In this document: positions 51,689 through 60,772 of the stretch, one piece after another
Layout of the letters: the number at the start of each line of letters is the position of its first letter
Numbering within the stretch: the first letter of the stretch is position 1
The notes under the pieces: model-generated
Databases searched by the model: none
Told to the model about the DNA's origin: nothing
What the model saw: the letters and a program-made list of their open reading frames with translations, nothing else
Made by a program: the position numbers and the translations under genes
Assembly (NCBI GenBank): GCA_004020365.1
Contig: SAQR01000006.1
Coordinates: forward strand, 62,001-126,000
Origin: Mesorhizobium sp.
GTDB lineage: Bacteria; Pseudomonadota; Alphaproteobacteria; Rhizobiales; Rhizobiaceae
DNA length: 64,000 bases
Direction of reading: 5' to 3'

Positions 51689-53148
51689 CCTGGGTCATCC
51701 TTACCGGCCGGCAGAACGATCTCGATCAGGTGGCGACACCGCACAAGATCATCACCAATCGCGACTATCTTGCGCATCCGGCGCTGTTTCGCGGCCAGCG
51801 GCCGAAAGTCATCAACCTGTCGAACAATTATGGCTACCAAAGCCGCGGCTATTATGCCTCGCTGCTCGCCGGCTCGCGCGGTCACAAGGTCATTCCGACG
51901 GTCGAGACGATGATCGACCTGTCCGAGCGCAAGCTCTACGATCATGCGCTGCCGGAGCTGGAACTCGCGCTCAACAAATGCCGCAAGGATCTGGGCGGAG
52001 CCTTTCCGCAAAAAGTTTGCATTTTCTTCGGCATCGGCTCGTCGAGGATATGGGATCGCTTCGCCAAGCTTTTGTTCGACTGGTTCCGGGCGCCGGCGTT
52101 GGAAGTCCACATCACGGACAGCGCCGAATGGGCCTCGATCCGCAAGATCGGCTTCCTTCCGCTGGCCAGGATGACCGAGGAGGAAGAAAAGCGCTTTCTT
52201 CAGTGCCTTGAGACCTACACCAGCCGCGAGTGGCGTGACACCAAGGGCCGCACGCCGGCGCGCTACACCTTCGCCACGCTGGTCGATCCACATGAGGAGT
52301 TGCCGCCGTCGGAGATCTCGTCGCTGCGCTATTGGGCCAAGATCGCCGAAAAGATGGGCGTCGAAATCGAGCCGATCACCAAAAAGGATCTGGCCAAGCT
52401 CGCCAACTACGACGCGCTGTTCATCCGCGAGACGACTTCGATCTCCAATCACACCTACCGCTTCGCGCGCCGCGCCCAGCAGGAAGGCATGCCGGTCATC
52501 GATGATCCGCTGTCGATGATCCGCTGCACCAACAAGGTCTATCTCAACGAGCTGATGACCTACAACAAGGTGCCGGTGCCGCCGACGGTGATGATCGCCG
52601 GCATCTCGGACCTTGAAGTGGCGGCGCAGACGCTGGGCTTTCCGCTGGTGCTGAAAATCCCGGACTCGTCGTTTTCACGCGGCGTCAAGAAATGCGCCAC
52701 CTTTGAGGAGCTGAAGACGCTTGCCACCGAATGGCTGGAGGATTCCGATCTCCTGATCGCACAGAAATTCATTCCGACCCAATATGATTGGCGCGTCGGC
52801 GTGCTCGGCGGTCAGCCTCTGTTTGCCGTGCACTATCTGATGGCCAAGAAGCACTGGCAGATCGTCAACCACAAGGCCAATGGCAAGCCCGACCAGGGCG
52901 GCATCAAGACCTTCACCTTGAAGGAGGCGCCGGCCCATGTCGTCGAGACGGCGGTGAGGGCGGCGCGCTGCATCGGCGATGGCCTCTACGGCGTCGACCT
53001 CAAGGAAACCAAGGACGGTGTCTTCGTCATCGAGGTCAACGACAATCCCAATCTCGACCATGGCTGGGAGGACTCTGGCGAAAAAGACGAGGTCTGGGTG
53101 CGGCTGACGCAGTGGTTCCTGGAGCGGCTCGACCGACAGGGGCGATAA
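51685..53148 (+). CDS. RimK-family ATP-grasp ligase with RLAN-type N-terminal domain
   Basis: Predicted peptide or amino-acid ligase of 487 residues. The N-terminal RimK-like leader domain covers about residues 1-200 ([27 protein letters not shown]). The ATP-grasp region spans about 220-485, with [64 protein letters not shown] and the metal-binding [17 protein letters not shown]-grasp enzymes of this type join amino acids by amide bonds through acyl phosphates. Coupled to the acetyltransferase-peptidase gene; the substrate is unknown. Confidence 0.92.
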   Translation: MTWVILTGRQNDLDQVATPHKIITNRDYLAHPALFRGQRPKVINLSNNYGYQSRGYYASLLAGSRGHKVIPTVETMIDLSERKLYDHALPELELALNKCRKDLGGAFPQKVCIFFGIGSSRIWDRFAKLLFDWFRAPALEVHITDSAEWASIRKIGFLPLARMTEEEEKRFLQCLETYTSREWRDTKGRTPARYTFATLVDPHEELPPSEISSLRYWAKIAEKMGVEIEPITKKDLAKLANYDALFIRETTSISNHTYRFARRAQQEGMPVIDDPLSMIRCTNKVYLNELMTYNKVPVPPTVMIAGISDLEVAAQTLGFPLVLKIPDSSFSRGVKKCATFEELKTLATEWLEDSDLLIAQKFIPTQYDWRVGVLGGQPLFAVHYLMAKKHWQIVNHKANGKPDQGGIKTFTLKEAPAHVVETAVRAARCIGDGLYGVDLKETKDGVFVIEVNDNPNLDHGWEDSGEKDEVWVRLTQWFLERLDRQGR

Positions 53149-53167
53149 TCATCCGTGGGGGACAGAG

Positions 53168-53440
53168 ATGCTGTTTTTTGTGACCGAGGATTTTCGCGGC
53201 TGTGACCGCAAGGAGATCTACCGTCGCTTTCGCGACCAGGGCCGCCTGAAGCCGGACGCGCTTCTCGTGCACCACAGCTGGATCGCGGCCGATATGAGCC
53301 GTTGTTTCCTGCTGGTGGAGGCCGAAGACGTGACGCTCCTGCAGCGCTGGGTCGTCGAATGGGCGGATCTGGTCGAATTCGAGATCGTTCCGGTGGCAAC
53401 GAACAAGGACATGGTCGAGGCATTGAGCGGCCACCTGTGA
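53168..53440 (+). CDS. DUF3303-type small protein
   Basis: Protein of 90 residues resembling DUF3303, a ferredoxin-like (Dabb-related) fold family: [26 protein letters not shown], then [53 protein letters not shown] precedes the ATG. Starts 20 bases after the RimK-like gene on the same strand, so co-transcription is likely, but the family occurs in many contexts and no functional link is shown. Confidence 0.82.
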   Translation: MLFFVTEDFRGCDRKEIYRRFRDQGRLKPDALLVHHSWIAADMSRCFLLVEAEDVTLLQRWVVEWADLVEFEIVPVATNKDMVEALSGHL

Positions 53441-53477
53441 CCCGGCAGGAACGTTCCGGGTCGCCATGACTGCATGC

Positions 53478-53592
53478 CGTGTCGCGGTTGTCGATGTCGC
53501 GAATGAAGGAGCGGTCGATCTTGATCTTGTTGACAGGGAAGCGGCGGAGATAGTCGAGCGACGAATAACCGATGCCGAAATCGTTTCCTCGT
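53478..53592 (-). pseudogene. Relic of an EAL-domain cyclic-di-GMP phosphodiesterase
   Basis: About 38 codons on the minus strand read [37 protein letters not shown], which is the conserved DDFG-to-IDRSF core of EAL domains (substrate-binding loop 6). There is no start, no EVL/EAL motif and no remaining domain on either side: flanking sequence is unrelated. A fragment of a lost gene. Confidence 0.8.
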
Positions 53593-53622
53593 AGGTCGAA
53601 GTTTCGCTTGGATCCGTTTCGA

Positions 53623-54270
53623 TTAATTTGCCGTTTGTCGGTCGCCTGGCTGCACCGTTTGGCGCCGCGATTTCTCGATTGCCGCATACCGTTTGAGAAA
53701 CGCGTTTTGCGCCCAGGTCACCGAACGCGGGGTGAAATCGAAGCGGTCGGCATTGAAGCCGCGCGGCCGGCCGAAGAATTCGGTCGCCTCGGCGGTCGAA
53801 AAGCCGGCAAGCAGCGTCGCCTCGAAATAGGCGGCGATCTGGTCGGCGCGCTTGATCTCCTTGCGCAGGCCCGCACCAGGTTCGACCGGCAGCGAAAAGC
53901 GCAGATGGATGGCGTGCTGCAGCCTCAGCTCGCATTCCTTGTAGCTGCCGCCCATCACCGACTTGAACGGTGAGATCATGTCGCCGATGACATATTCCGG
54001 CGCGTCGTGCAGCAAAGCCGCCAGCCGCGCATCGGCTGGGGCGTCTGGCACCAGCTCGCCGAAAAGCGCCTCGACCAGCAGCGAATGCTGGGCGACGGAA
54101 AAGGCGTGATCGCCGATGGTCTGGCCATTCCAGCGGGCGACGCGGGCAAGCCCATGGGCAATGTCCGAAATCTCGATGTCGAGCGGCGAGGGGTCGAGCA
54201 GATCGAGCCGCCGGCCCGACAGCATGCGCTGCCAGGCCCGCGGCGGCGCCCCGGGACGGTCGGCCGCCAT
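53623..54270 (-). CDS. HD-domain hydrolase (YfbR-like)
   Basis: Metal-dependent phosphohydrolase of 215 residues, related to 5'-deoxynucleotidases. HD motif residues: His in [21 protein letters not shown] in [15 protein letters not shown] and the late Asp in [15 protein letters not shown]. The start codon shares one base with the stop of the ygfZ gene (TGATG), so the two are translated together. Substrate not determinable. Confidence 0.9.
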   Translation of the reverse strand: MAADRPGAPPRAWQRMLSGRRLDLLDPSPLDIEISDIAHGLARVARWNGQTIGDHAFSVAQHSLLVEALFGELVPDAPADARLAALLHDAPEYVIGDMISPFKSVMGGSYKECELRLQHAIHLRFSLPVEPGAGLRKEIKRADQIAAYFEATLLAGFSTAEATEFFGRPRGFNADRFDFTPRSVTWAQNAFLKRYAAIEKSRRQTVQPGDRQTAN

Positions 54271-55130
54271 CAGGCCTCCTCCGCGCCGGCGGGTTCCTGC
54301 GGGAAGACGAATTTCGCCCAGGCGGGGATGGCGAGCGACACAGGGATGTCATCCGCCATGATCGGCTGACCGGCGTCGAGCGCTGCCTTGACGCGGTCGA
54401 TACGGGCTATGGCCAGGCCCGCCGTGCCGGCGGCTGTGCCAAGCGTGCCGACCGGTCGCCCTGCAACTGTCAACTCTGTGCCAGGAGCGGGCAGGGGCCG
54501 TTCGGCCGAAACGATCAGCACCCGCCGTCTGGCGGTGCCGCGATGCTGCATTCGCGAAACCACCTCCTGGCCGACATAACAGCCCTTCCTGAAGCCGACG
54601 CCGCCGGTTTCGTCGAGCAGCACATCATGCGGGAAGGCGTCGCCGAGCTGATAGTCGCTGCCACTTTCCGCAATCCCATGGGCGATGCGCAGAGCTTGCC
54701 ATGCGGCCGGGTCGCCGCCCGCGGCCGTGGCACCATAAAAGCGATTGACGACTGCGTCGAGGAACCGTGCATCGGCAATCGGTGTTGAATCAGCTTGCGA
54801 AGTGGTTGCACCATCTCCCCACGCAACAGCGACAAGCCCCTGATCTACCTTGGCGATCTCGACCTTGGCGCGCAGTTTGTAGAGCATCAGCCGTCGGATG
54901 AAATCATCTGATATGTCGGCTCGGCAATCGAGGCGGAACAAATTCTCGCCAGCGCGCGAGATCAGGAAGTCGAACAGGATTTTGCCTTGTGGCGTCAGCA
55001 AAGCGCCCGGCTTTGCTTCGCCGGCAGCCAATGCGTCGAGGTCGGTGGTCAGAATGTTCTGCAAAAAGGTCTCGGCATCCGGGCCTGACACGGAAACGAG
55101 CGCGCGGTCTTTCAACTGGGCAAAGGGCAT
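54270..55130 (-). CDS. ygfZ: YgfZ/GcvT-family folate-binding Fe-S protein
   Basis: Helps assembly or repair of certain iron-sulfur enzymes, using folate. The protein of 286 residues has VSVSGPDAETFLQNILTTDL near the start and the invariant KGCYVGQEVVSRMQHRG signature with the functional Cys. Start at 55130 (MPFAQLKDRAL) chosen because family members begin there; the frame runs open into the divergent dihydroorotase gene. Coupled to the HD hydrolase gene. Confidence 0.93.
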   Translation of the reverse strand: MPFAQLKDRALVSVSGPDAETFLQNILTTDLDALAAGEAKPGALLTPQGKILFDFLISRAGENLFRLDCRADISDDFIRRLMLYKLRAKVEIAKVDQGLVAVAWGDGATTSQADSTPIADARFLDAVVNRFYGATAAGGDPAAWQALRIAHGIAESGSDYQLGDAFPHDVLLDETGGVGFRKGCYVGQEVVSRMQHRGTARRRVLIVSAERPLPAPGTELTVAGRPVGTLGTAAGTAGLAIARIDRVKAALDAGQPIMADDIPVSLAIPAWAKFVFPQEPAGAEEA

Positions 55131-55212
55131 GGGCGGAAAAGAACCTGATCTTGCAAAACGGTCGGTCATTACGTAAGCCGCTGGCACTCCCCCCGCAAGA
55201 GACCGGATCAGC

Positions 55213-56544
55213 ATGGCCACGATCTACGACCTCATCCTGACAGGCGGCACGGTGGTCAACCACGACGGCGAAGGCCGGCGCGACATCGGCATCAACGGCG
55301 GGCGCATCGCCGCTATCGGCGATCTCGGCCAGGCTTCCGCTGGCGAGACGGTCGACTGTCGCGGCCTGCACATCCTGCCGGGCGTCGTCGACAGCCAGGT
55401 GCATTTCCGCGAGCCAGGGCTGGAGCACAAGGAAGATCTGGAGACAGGCTCGCGGGCAGCGGTGCTGGGCGGCGTCACCGCCGTCTTCGAAATGCCCAAT
55501 ACCAACCCGCTGACCACCAGCGAAGCGGCGCTTGCCGACAAGGTTCGGCGCGCCACCGGCCGCATGCATTGCGATTTTGCCTTCTGGGTCGGTGGCACCC
55601 GCGAGAATGCCGGGGATGTCGGCGAACTTGAGCGGCTGCCCGGCGCGGCCGGCATAAAAGTGTTCATGGGCTCGTCCACCGGTGACCTTTTGGTCGAGGA
55701 TGATGAAAGCGTTGCCTCAATCCTGAGGAATACCCGCCGCCGTGCGGCCTTCCATTCCGAGGACGAATTCCGGCTGCGCGAGCGGCTCGGCGAACGCATC
55801 GAGGGCGACCCGGCCTCGCATCCGGTGTGGCGCGACGAGATCGCGGCACTGCGCTGCACCGAGCGCCTTGTGCGCATCGCGCGCCAGGTTCGTGCGCGCA
55901 TCCACGTGCTGCACATCTCAACCGCCGAGGAGATTGTTTTCCTCGAACAGCACAAGGACGTCGCAACCTGCGAGGCGACGCCGCATCATCTGACGCTGAG
56001 CGCGGATGATTATGCGCAGCTTGGAACGCTGATCCAGATGAACCCGCCGGTGCGCGCATCGCGCCACCGCGACGGCATCTGGCACGGCATTGCGCAAGGC
56101 ATTGTCGATGTGCTGGGTTCCGATCACGCCCCGCACACGCTGGCCGAGAAGGCAAAACCCTACCCGGCCTCGCCGTCCGGCATGACCGGCGTGCAGACGC
56201 TGGTGCCGATCATGCTCGACCACGTCAATGCCGGCCGGCTGACGTTGCAGCGTTTCGTCGACCTGTCCAGCCACGGCCCGCAGCGTATCTTCGGCATGGC
56301 CAGGAAAGGCCGCATCGCCGCCGGCTACGACGCCGATTTCACGATTGTCGATCTGAAGCGCCGCGAAACCATCACCAATGCGCAGGCAGGCTCGAAGGCC
56401 GGCTGGACACCCTATGACGGCAGAGAAGTGACCGGCTGGCCGGTCGGCACCGTCGTGCGCGGCCGGCGTGTGATGTGGGAAGGCGAGATAGTCACGCCAG
56501 GACAGGGTCGGGCGGTGGAGTTTTCCGAGGCGCTGGCGGTGTAG
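55213..56544 (+). CDS. pyrC: Dihydroorotase
   Basis: Zinc amidohydrolase closing carbamoyl-aspartate to dihydroorotate in pyrimidine synthesis. The protein of 443 residues is of the long class I type. Metal ligands in DSQVHFREPG, HSEDEFRLR, HVLHIST and GSDHAPHT; EMPNTNPLTT is the substrate loop. IKVFMGSSTG contains a Lys that may serve as the carboxylated metal bridge. Divergent from ygfZ. Allantoinase is a related alternative, but these motifs favour dihydroorotase. Confidence 0.93.
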   Translation: MATIYDLILTGGTVVNHDGEGRRDIGINGGRIAAIGDLGQASAGETVDCRGLHILPGVVDSQVHFREPGLEHKEDLETGSRAAVLGGVTAVFEMPNTNPLTTSEAALADKVRRATGRMHCDFAFWVGGTRENAGDVGELERLPGAAGIKVFMGSSTGDLLVEDDESVASILRNTRRRAAFHSEDEFRLRERLGERIEGDPASHPVWRDEIAALRCTERLVRIARQVRARIHVLHISTAEEIVFLEQHKDVATCEATPHHLTLSADDYAQLGTLIQMNPPVRASRHRDGIWHGIAQGIVDVLGSDHAPHTLAEKAKPYPASPSGMTGVQTLVPIMLDHVNAGRLTLQRFVDLSSHGPQRIFGMARKGRIAAGYDADFTIVDLKRRETITNAQAGSKAGWTPYDGREVTGWPVGTVVRGRRVMWEGEIVTPGQGRAVEFSEALAV

Positions 56545-56596
56545 CCGTTTCCACGGTGTTGGATTTTTAAGCACCGCGCATTATGTTGCTGGGGTT

Positions 56597-56825
56597 ATGA
56601 ACGCAGATATAGCGCCCATGATTGTCCCCGCCGAGTTTCCGGAGCTCCAGGCTCTCGCCTGGAATCGTGACGTAGCGCGACCGATTCCCGCCGAAGAAGC
56701 ATTTGCGCTGTATGAGCGCAATTGGCGTTTTATCGATCAAAAAACGTCTTACGGCCCGTGAAAAACGGCTTATACGGGATCTGGCCGACAAATTCGGTCA
56801 CGGCGTCCTTTTGACCACCGGCTGA
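56597..56825 (+). pseudogene. Small conserved rhizobial-type gene split by a frameshift
   Basis: From ATG 56597 (GGGG upstream) the frame encodes MNADIAPMIVPAEFPELQ, then WNRDVARPIPAEEAFALYERNWRFIDQ, and stops early after KTSYGP. At the six-A run (56739-56744), dropping one A continues as KRLTAREKRLIRDLADKFGHGVLLTTG to 56825. That restores a compact protein of about 75 residues of a type I recall from Rhizobiales. Either a real inactivating insertion, a phase-variable A-run or a sequencing error. Confidence 0.65.
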
Positions 56826-56887
56826 AGTTCGTTCTCCTTCAGCAACGACCCCGCCGATCGCGCCGAGGAGTTTACCACAACGGCAGC

Positions 56888-57706
56888 TCAATCCCCTGCG
56901 ACGAAGAACGTCCACTGTCCATCCGGGGTGATGCCGACGCGGTAGAAGATGTAGGCGCCGAACTGCTTCATGCTGTCATAGTCGCCGGCGGTGACGATCT
57001 TGAACAGCTCGACCCGCTGCCTGGCGTCGAGCTTGTCCAGCGGCAGCGCGAAGAAATATGGCCAGACATAGAGCTCCTGCGGCGTGCCGACATCGATATG
57101 GACATAGCCGGCACTGAGCACCTCTTCCAGGATGGCGAGAATTTCCTGGCCTTCCGCGTCGCCTGAAAGCCCCTTCAGGAAGGTGATCGGATCGCCTTCG
57201 ATCTCGCTCAGCGACAATTGGGTCATCGCATCGCCCTGGCCGATCAGCGGCCGCAGTTTTTCGATGTCGCCGCTCTTGCAGGCCCCGATGATCAAATCGT
57301 GCATGCGCCTGACCGGCTCCGGCAGCTTGCCGAGATCGTAGACGACCTCTGGCAAGGGTTCATCCGGGTCGACTTGCGGATTGGCTATGCCGCCATCGTC
57401 TGTTGGCCCGCCCGGTTCGACCTGTTCCCGTTCGTCGGGCGGCGTCGGTTGGCTGGCCGCAGGCGGCGTCGCACCGAGCGGGCCGGGCGTCGGCACCGCG
57501 GTTCCGGGCGGCGACATGTCGTCGTCAGCGGGCGGCGTGACTGGCGAGGGCAGGTCCTCGCGCTTGATTTCACTCAAAGCATAGACGGGACTGATTGTGA
57601 GGCAAAGCGCTAGCGGAACCGCGGCGCAAAAAGCGGCGAGCCGGATGCTGAGAGCCAAGCCACGTGGCTGGCCTGACGTCGAAAGATTCACCGCCTGCCT
57701 CTCCAT
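56888..57706 (-). CDS. Exported protein of unknown function with proline-rich linker
   Basis: Protein of 272 residues. N-terminal hydrophobic leader (LAAFCAAVPLALCLTISPVYA), then a low-complexity Pro/Gly/Asp linker (about residues 50-115) and a folded C-terminal domain with YDLGKLPEPVRRMHDLIIGACKSGDIEKLRPLIG and ending YRVGITPDGQWTFFVAGD. The domain is familiar from Rhizobiales genomes but I cannot assign a function. Start at 57706; an earlier GTG/ATG frame reaches 57736. Confidence 0.78.
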   Translation of the reverse strand: MERQAVNLSTSGQPRGLALSIRLAAFCAAVPLALCLTISPVYALSEIKREDLPSPVTPPADDDMSPPGTAVPTPGPLGATPPAASQPTPPDEREQVEPGGPTDDGGIANPQVDPDEPLPEVVYDLGKLPEPVRRMHDLIIGACKSGDIEKLRPLIGQGDAMTQLSLSEIEGDPITFLKGLSGDAEGQEILAILEEVLSAGYVHIDVGTPQELYVWPYFFALPLDKLDARQRVELFKIVTAGDYDSMKQFGAYIFYRVGITPDGQWTFFVAGD

Positions 57707-57791
57707 GATTCCGTCCAGCTGCCCAGGCCCGCCCAAGTGCCCGGGGCATGACGCCCAAGCGGCACGCCGTCATCGAAGAGCCTGATGCCGG

Positions 57792-58049
57792 TCAGTGCCG
57801 CAGCCGTCCTGGTTCGAAGGCCCCGGCTATCACCTTTTCACGCATGCGGTCGAGCAGGGCAAGGGCCGAGGTCTCGCCATTGGCGCGGAGCATCTCGCCG
57901 AACGCGGTTTCGAGGGCCGCCTCGGCGATGATTTCCGGCTCGATTCCGGCCGAAAGCCCTTCCGCCCAGGCCTCGCTGTGGCTTTCCACTGCAGTCAGGC
58001 GCTTTTCTTCCCTGACCAGCGCGTCGATGTCGTTGACGCCATGTTCCAT
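57792..58049 (-). CDS. Small helical protein of unknown function
   Basis: Protein of 85 residues, acidic and mostly helical by composition (MEHGVNDIDALVREEKRLTAVESHSEAWAEGL ... LDRMREKVIAGAF). AAGGGTGG lies eight bases before ATG 58049, which supports translation. No signal peptide or motif. Not recognised beyond resembling small Rhizobiales conserved proteins. Confidence 0.65.
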   Translation of the reverse strand: MEHGVNDIDALVREEKRLTAVESHSEAWAEGLSAGIEPEIIAEAALETAFGEMLRANGETSALALLDRMREKVIAGAFEPGRLRH

Positions 58050-58392
58050 TGCGATGTCCACCCTTTTCAAGCGGCGATCCGGCAGATGCGGATCAGGCTT
58101 GGGCTGTCCCTTTTACACGCAGGTCAAGTAAGTACTTGTAAATACGACATTTCTAGCGTCGTTTCGACAAGGGTTCGTCACGTTTTGCAAACCTGCGTTC
58201 GATCCGATTCAAACTTAGCCGATTAGGCCGGCAAGCGGGATGAAAACCTTCAGTTTGAGTTAATTCCACATCCGCGTCGTAACGTTTCGTTAACACCGTT
58301 GCAGAAGTGCAACACAACAATTGCACCAAGATGCAACAGGACGCAAGCGGGCCGGAAACAAGCAGGCCGAACACAAGCAGGAGGAGCCAGGG
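58050..58392. other. 343-base intergenic region
   Basis: Contains the promoter side of the 85-residue gene and the downstream side of the TIGR02301-type gene. Bases 58350-58379 are two tandem 15-base units (GGCCGGAAACAAGCA and GGCCGAACACAAGCA). Nearby short GCAAC motifs recur. No gene or terminator seen. Confidence 0.5.
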
Positions 58393-58770
58393 TCAGTTGC
58401 CGTAGCGCGAGGCGATGTCGCGCGACAGCGTCTCGCCTTCCTTCATGTAGCGGCTGATGGCTTCGGTCGCCGAGGCGGTACACTGCGTGTAGGTGCCGCC
58501 GAAGGAGCGGTAGCCGCGGTTGAAGCTGGCGATGAAGCGGGCGCGCCGCTCCGGGTCCGGGTTTTCCGAAGCAATCAGCTTCTCCATCTCGACCCGCCAC
58601 TGGTCGCCCTTCTCGCCACACAGATTACGCAGGAAATGCAGCGACCCAAGCACCTCCGCCAGCCGCATCAGCCCCGGCTCGAACGGCGACTCGGCGGCCA
58701 TAGCCGGCCGCGCCCCGATTGCCGTACTGGCGGCGAGGCAAGCTGCAAGGAAAAGCGATGCGCGGATCAT
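58393..58770 (-). CDS. TIGR02301-type exported alphaproteobacterial protein
   Basis: Protein of 125 residues with a signal peptide (MIRASLFLAACLAASTAIGARPAMA). The mature part has LMRLAEVLGSLHFLRNLCG, an RFIASFNRGYRSFGGTYTQCTASA segment and two Cys likely forming a disulfide. This matches the TIGR02301 family, conserved in alphaproteobacteria with no known role. Downstream of, and probably co-transcribed with, the NUDIX gene. Confidence 0.85.
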   Translation of the reverse strand: MIRASLFLAACLAASTAIGARPAMAAESPFEPGLMRLAEVLGSLHFLRNLCGEKGDQWRVEMEKLIASENPDPERRARFIASFNRGYRSFGGTYTQCTASATEAISRYMKEGETLSRDIASRYGN

Positions 58771-58819
58771 TAAATCTATGTGGCCAAACAATTTGTCGCC
58801 TGCAAGGCGATTTTGGACG

Positions 58820-59239
58820 TTACGCCCCTGTATTCCTGAGCAGTTCGTCGGCAACGGCAAACACCGAAGCGGCAAGCGGCAGCGCCGTCATTTCGGTGAG
58901 TGTATAGAAGGCGGCGGTCTCGGCGTCGTCGCTGGCCACGGGCTCGCCGCCGGCATAGATGGCACCGAATACCGTCAGCAGATAGTCGACCGGGTGCCCG
59001 TCGCTGCCGCCGTCGATGTGGATCTCCCGAAGGCGGCGGTAGTTGCGCGCATGCAGCCCGGTTTCCTCCAGCAATTCGCGTTGCGCGGCTTGTTCCAGCG
59101 TTTCGCCGGCCTCGACCTTGCCGCCTGGAAACGCGTAAAATCCTTGCGAAGGCTGCCGCGCCCGCTTGACCAGCAGCACCGTGTCGCCGCGGACAATGGC
59201 GACCGATACAGCCGGGAGTATTTTGCGCATCTCGTCCAT
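58820..59239 (-). CDS. NUDIX hydrolase
   Basis: Pyrophosphohydrolase of 139 residues. The Nudix box GGKVEAGETLEQAAQRELLEETGL matches GX5EX7REUXEEXGU exactly, after PAVSVAIVRGDTVLLVKRARQPSQGFYAFP. Substrate class (nucleoside diphosphate derivatives, ADP-ribose and others) cannot be read off. First gene of a pair with the TIGR02301-type gene; divergent from the YedK-type gene. Confidence 0.93.
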   Translation of the reverse strand: MDEMRKILPAVSVAIVRGDTVLLVKRARQPSQGFYAFPGGKVEAGETLEQAAQRELLEETGLHARNYRRLREIHIDGGSDGHPVDYLLTVFGAIYAGGEPVASDDAETAAFYTLTEMTALPLAASVFAVADELLRNTGA

Positions 59240-59364
59240 GGGGCTCCGATCGCCATTTGCCGCAGCCGGTTGTGGACCGGTCGGCGAGAGGAAGGATTAG
59301 CGGTTGCGCAACGCCGGTTCCATCGCCACCTTCACATCCGACCAATCCAACGAGTCTTTAGCTT

Positions 59365-60147
59365 ATGTGCGGACGCTTCGCCTTGACCGCCACGCCGGAC
59401 CGGGCCGCCGCTTTTCTCGGTCTGCCAAAACTGGAGGATTTCCCGCCCCGCTACAACATCGCGCCGACGCAGCCGGTGCTGATGGCGATTGCAGGCTTGC
59501 CGCGGGCGCCAGGCTCGAAGCTGCCAGACTCGAACCTGCTAGACCGGCAGCCGATGCTGGTGCGCTGGGGGCTGATACCGGCGTGGGTGAAGGACACGCG
59601 TGAGTTTCCGTTGCTGTTCAACGCGCGCTCGGAGGGAGCAGCGGAGAAGGCCTCGTTTCGCGCCGCCATGCGCCATCGCCGCGCTTTGGTGCCGGCTTCC
59701 GGCTTCTACGAATGGCGTCAAACAGGCGGCAAGAGGGGACAGCCCTATTGGGTGCGGCCGAAGCATGGCGGGCTTGTCGCCTTCGCCGGACTGATCGAGA
59801 CCTATGCCGAGCCGGGCGGTTCGGAGATGGACACCGGCGCCATCCTGACCGTCAACGCCAATGCCGACATTGCCCATATCCACGACCGCATGCCGGTGGT
59901 GATAGATCCGCAGGATTTCGCCCGCTGGCTGGATTGCCGCACGCTCGAGCCGCGCGATGTCGCCGAACTGCTCAGACCGGCACAGCTCGATTTCTTCGAG
60001 GCTGTCCCGGTTTCCGACCTCGTCAACAAGGTCGCCAACACCGGACCGGAGATTCAGGAAAGGGGCATGGTGGGGCCGGAGCCCGAGAAGGCCAGGCACC
60101 GGAAGCCGGGCGCGGACGACAGTCAGATGAGCTTGTTTCAGCAGTAG
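59365..60147 (+). CDS. SRAP-family abasic-site-binding protein (YedK/HMCES-like)
   Basis: Forms a covalent link between Cys2 and abasic sites in single-stranded DNA, shielding them during replication. The protein of 260 residues begins MCGRFALTAT with the essential Cys2. The active-site Asn is in LFNARSE, Glu in ASGFYEWRQ and His in HDRMPVVI. An insertion of about 15 residues after GLPRAPGS makes it slightly longer than E. coli YedK. Third DNA-damage protein in this window besides the two uracil-DNA glycosylases. Confidence 0.94.
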   Translation: MCGRFALTATPDRAAAFLGLPKLEDFPPRYNIAPTQPVLMAIAGLPRAPGSKLPDSNLLDRQPMLVRWGLIPAWVKDTREFPLLFNARSEGAAEKASFRAAMRHRRALVPASGFYEWRQTGGKRGQPYWVRPKHGGLVAFAGLIETYAEPGGSEMDTGAILTVNANADIAHIHDRMPVVIDPQDFARWLDCRTLEPRDVAELLRPAQLDFFEAVPVSDLVNKVANTGPEIQERGMVGPEPEKARHRKPGADDSQMSLFQQ

Positions 60148-60226
60148 CTGCTATTTCCTGGGCGCGCTTCAGCGCCTTCATTGCCGGCGCTCCCATTTAC
60201 TGGCGAATCGCCGGCCGCACGTCACA

Positions 60227-60382
60227 TCAGGCAGCGCGCGGCGATGTGATCTTCTGCACCGGCTTCTTCTTCTTCGCTGTGTGAAGAAGGGCGGCGACGA
60301 TCGCGGCCGGGCCGATCGCCCGGTATTGGCTGGCGAGCGCCGGTTGCTTGGCGCTGCTGGAGTCCTGCTTGGCTCGAGGCAT
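60227..60382 (-). CDS. Small basic protein of unknown function
   Basis: Frame of 51 residues from ATG 60382, with GGGAAGAG five bases upstream. MPRAKQDSSSAKQPALASQY leads into RAIGPAAIVAALLHTAKKKKPVQKI. Very basic with one short hydrophobic stretch. The SQYRAIGPAA-type core looks like a small family seen in Rhizobiales; role unknown. An inverted repeat TGGTCG-AATC-CGACCA (60422-60437) lies 40 bases upstream and could be an operator. Confidence 0.6.
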   Translation of the reverse strand: MPRAKQDSSSAKQPALASQYRAIGPAAIVAALLHTAKKKKPVQKITSPRAA

Positions 60383-60772
60383 TTTTCTCTTCCCTGGTAA
60401 CGTCTTCGTGTCCGCGTTTGCTGGTCGAATCCGACCAAATCGTGACATCTGGTGATCTAGCCGGCGAATGTTTCATGACTGTGCCGAGATGTTTAATAAA
60501 ATGTTTCATCGCGTCATTACCTGTGATCCAGCGACTCTTTTGCCGAAAGTTGCGACTTGACGGCAACACTGGGTGAGGCGATAAAGCCGCTCATGAGAAC
60601 GTCTTTCGCCATTTGTGGCATCTGCATTATTGGCTAGCTTCGCGCTGGTCCGGACGTTTTCGCCTATCTTCCTTCTAGAGTGGACAAACGCCCCGGCCAG
60701 CAGGCTGGTGCCTGATTTGCGTCTTAGCGCAAGTGGCTCCAGCCAAAAAGGTAACGCACCGGGAAGGCAAAA
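60383..60772. other. 390-base intergenic region upstream of cysS
   Basis: Divergent promoter region. AATGTTTCAT occurs twice (60467-60476 and 60500-60509), and TGGTCG-AATC-CGACCA at 60422-60437 is a short palindrome. I found no gene or T-box-like leader; a T-box would not be expected in this group. Confidence 0.5.

Noticed and set aside
60383-60772. T-box or other riboswitch before cysS
   Set aside because: No specifier-loop or T-box sequence visible, and such leaders are not expected in this group.
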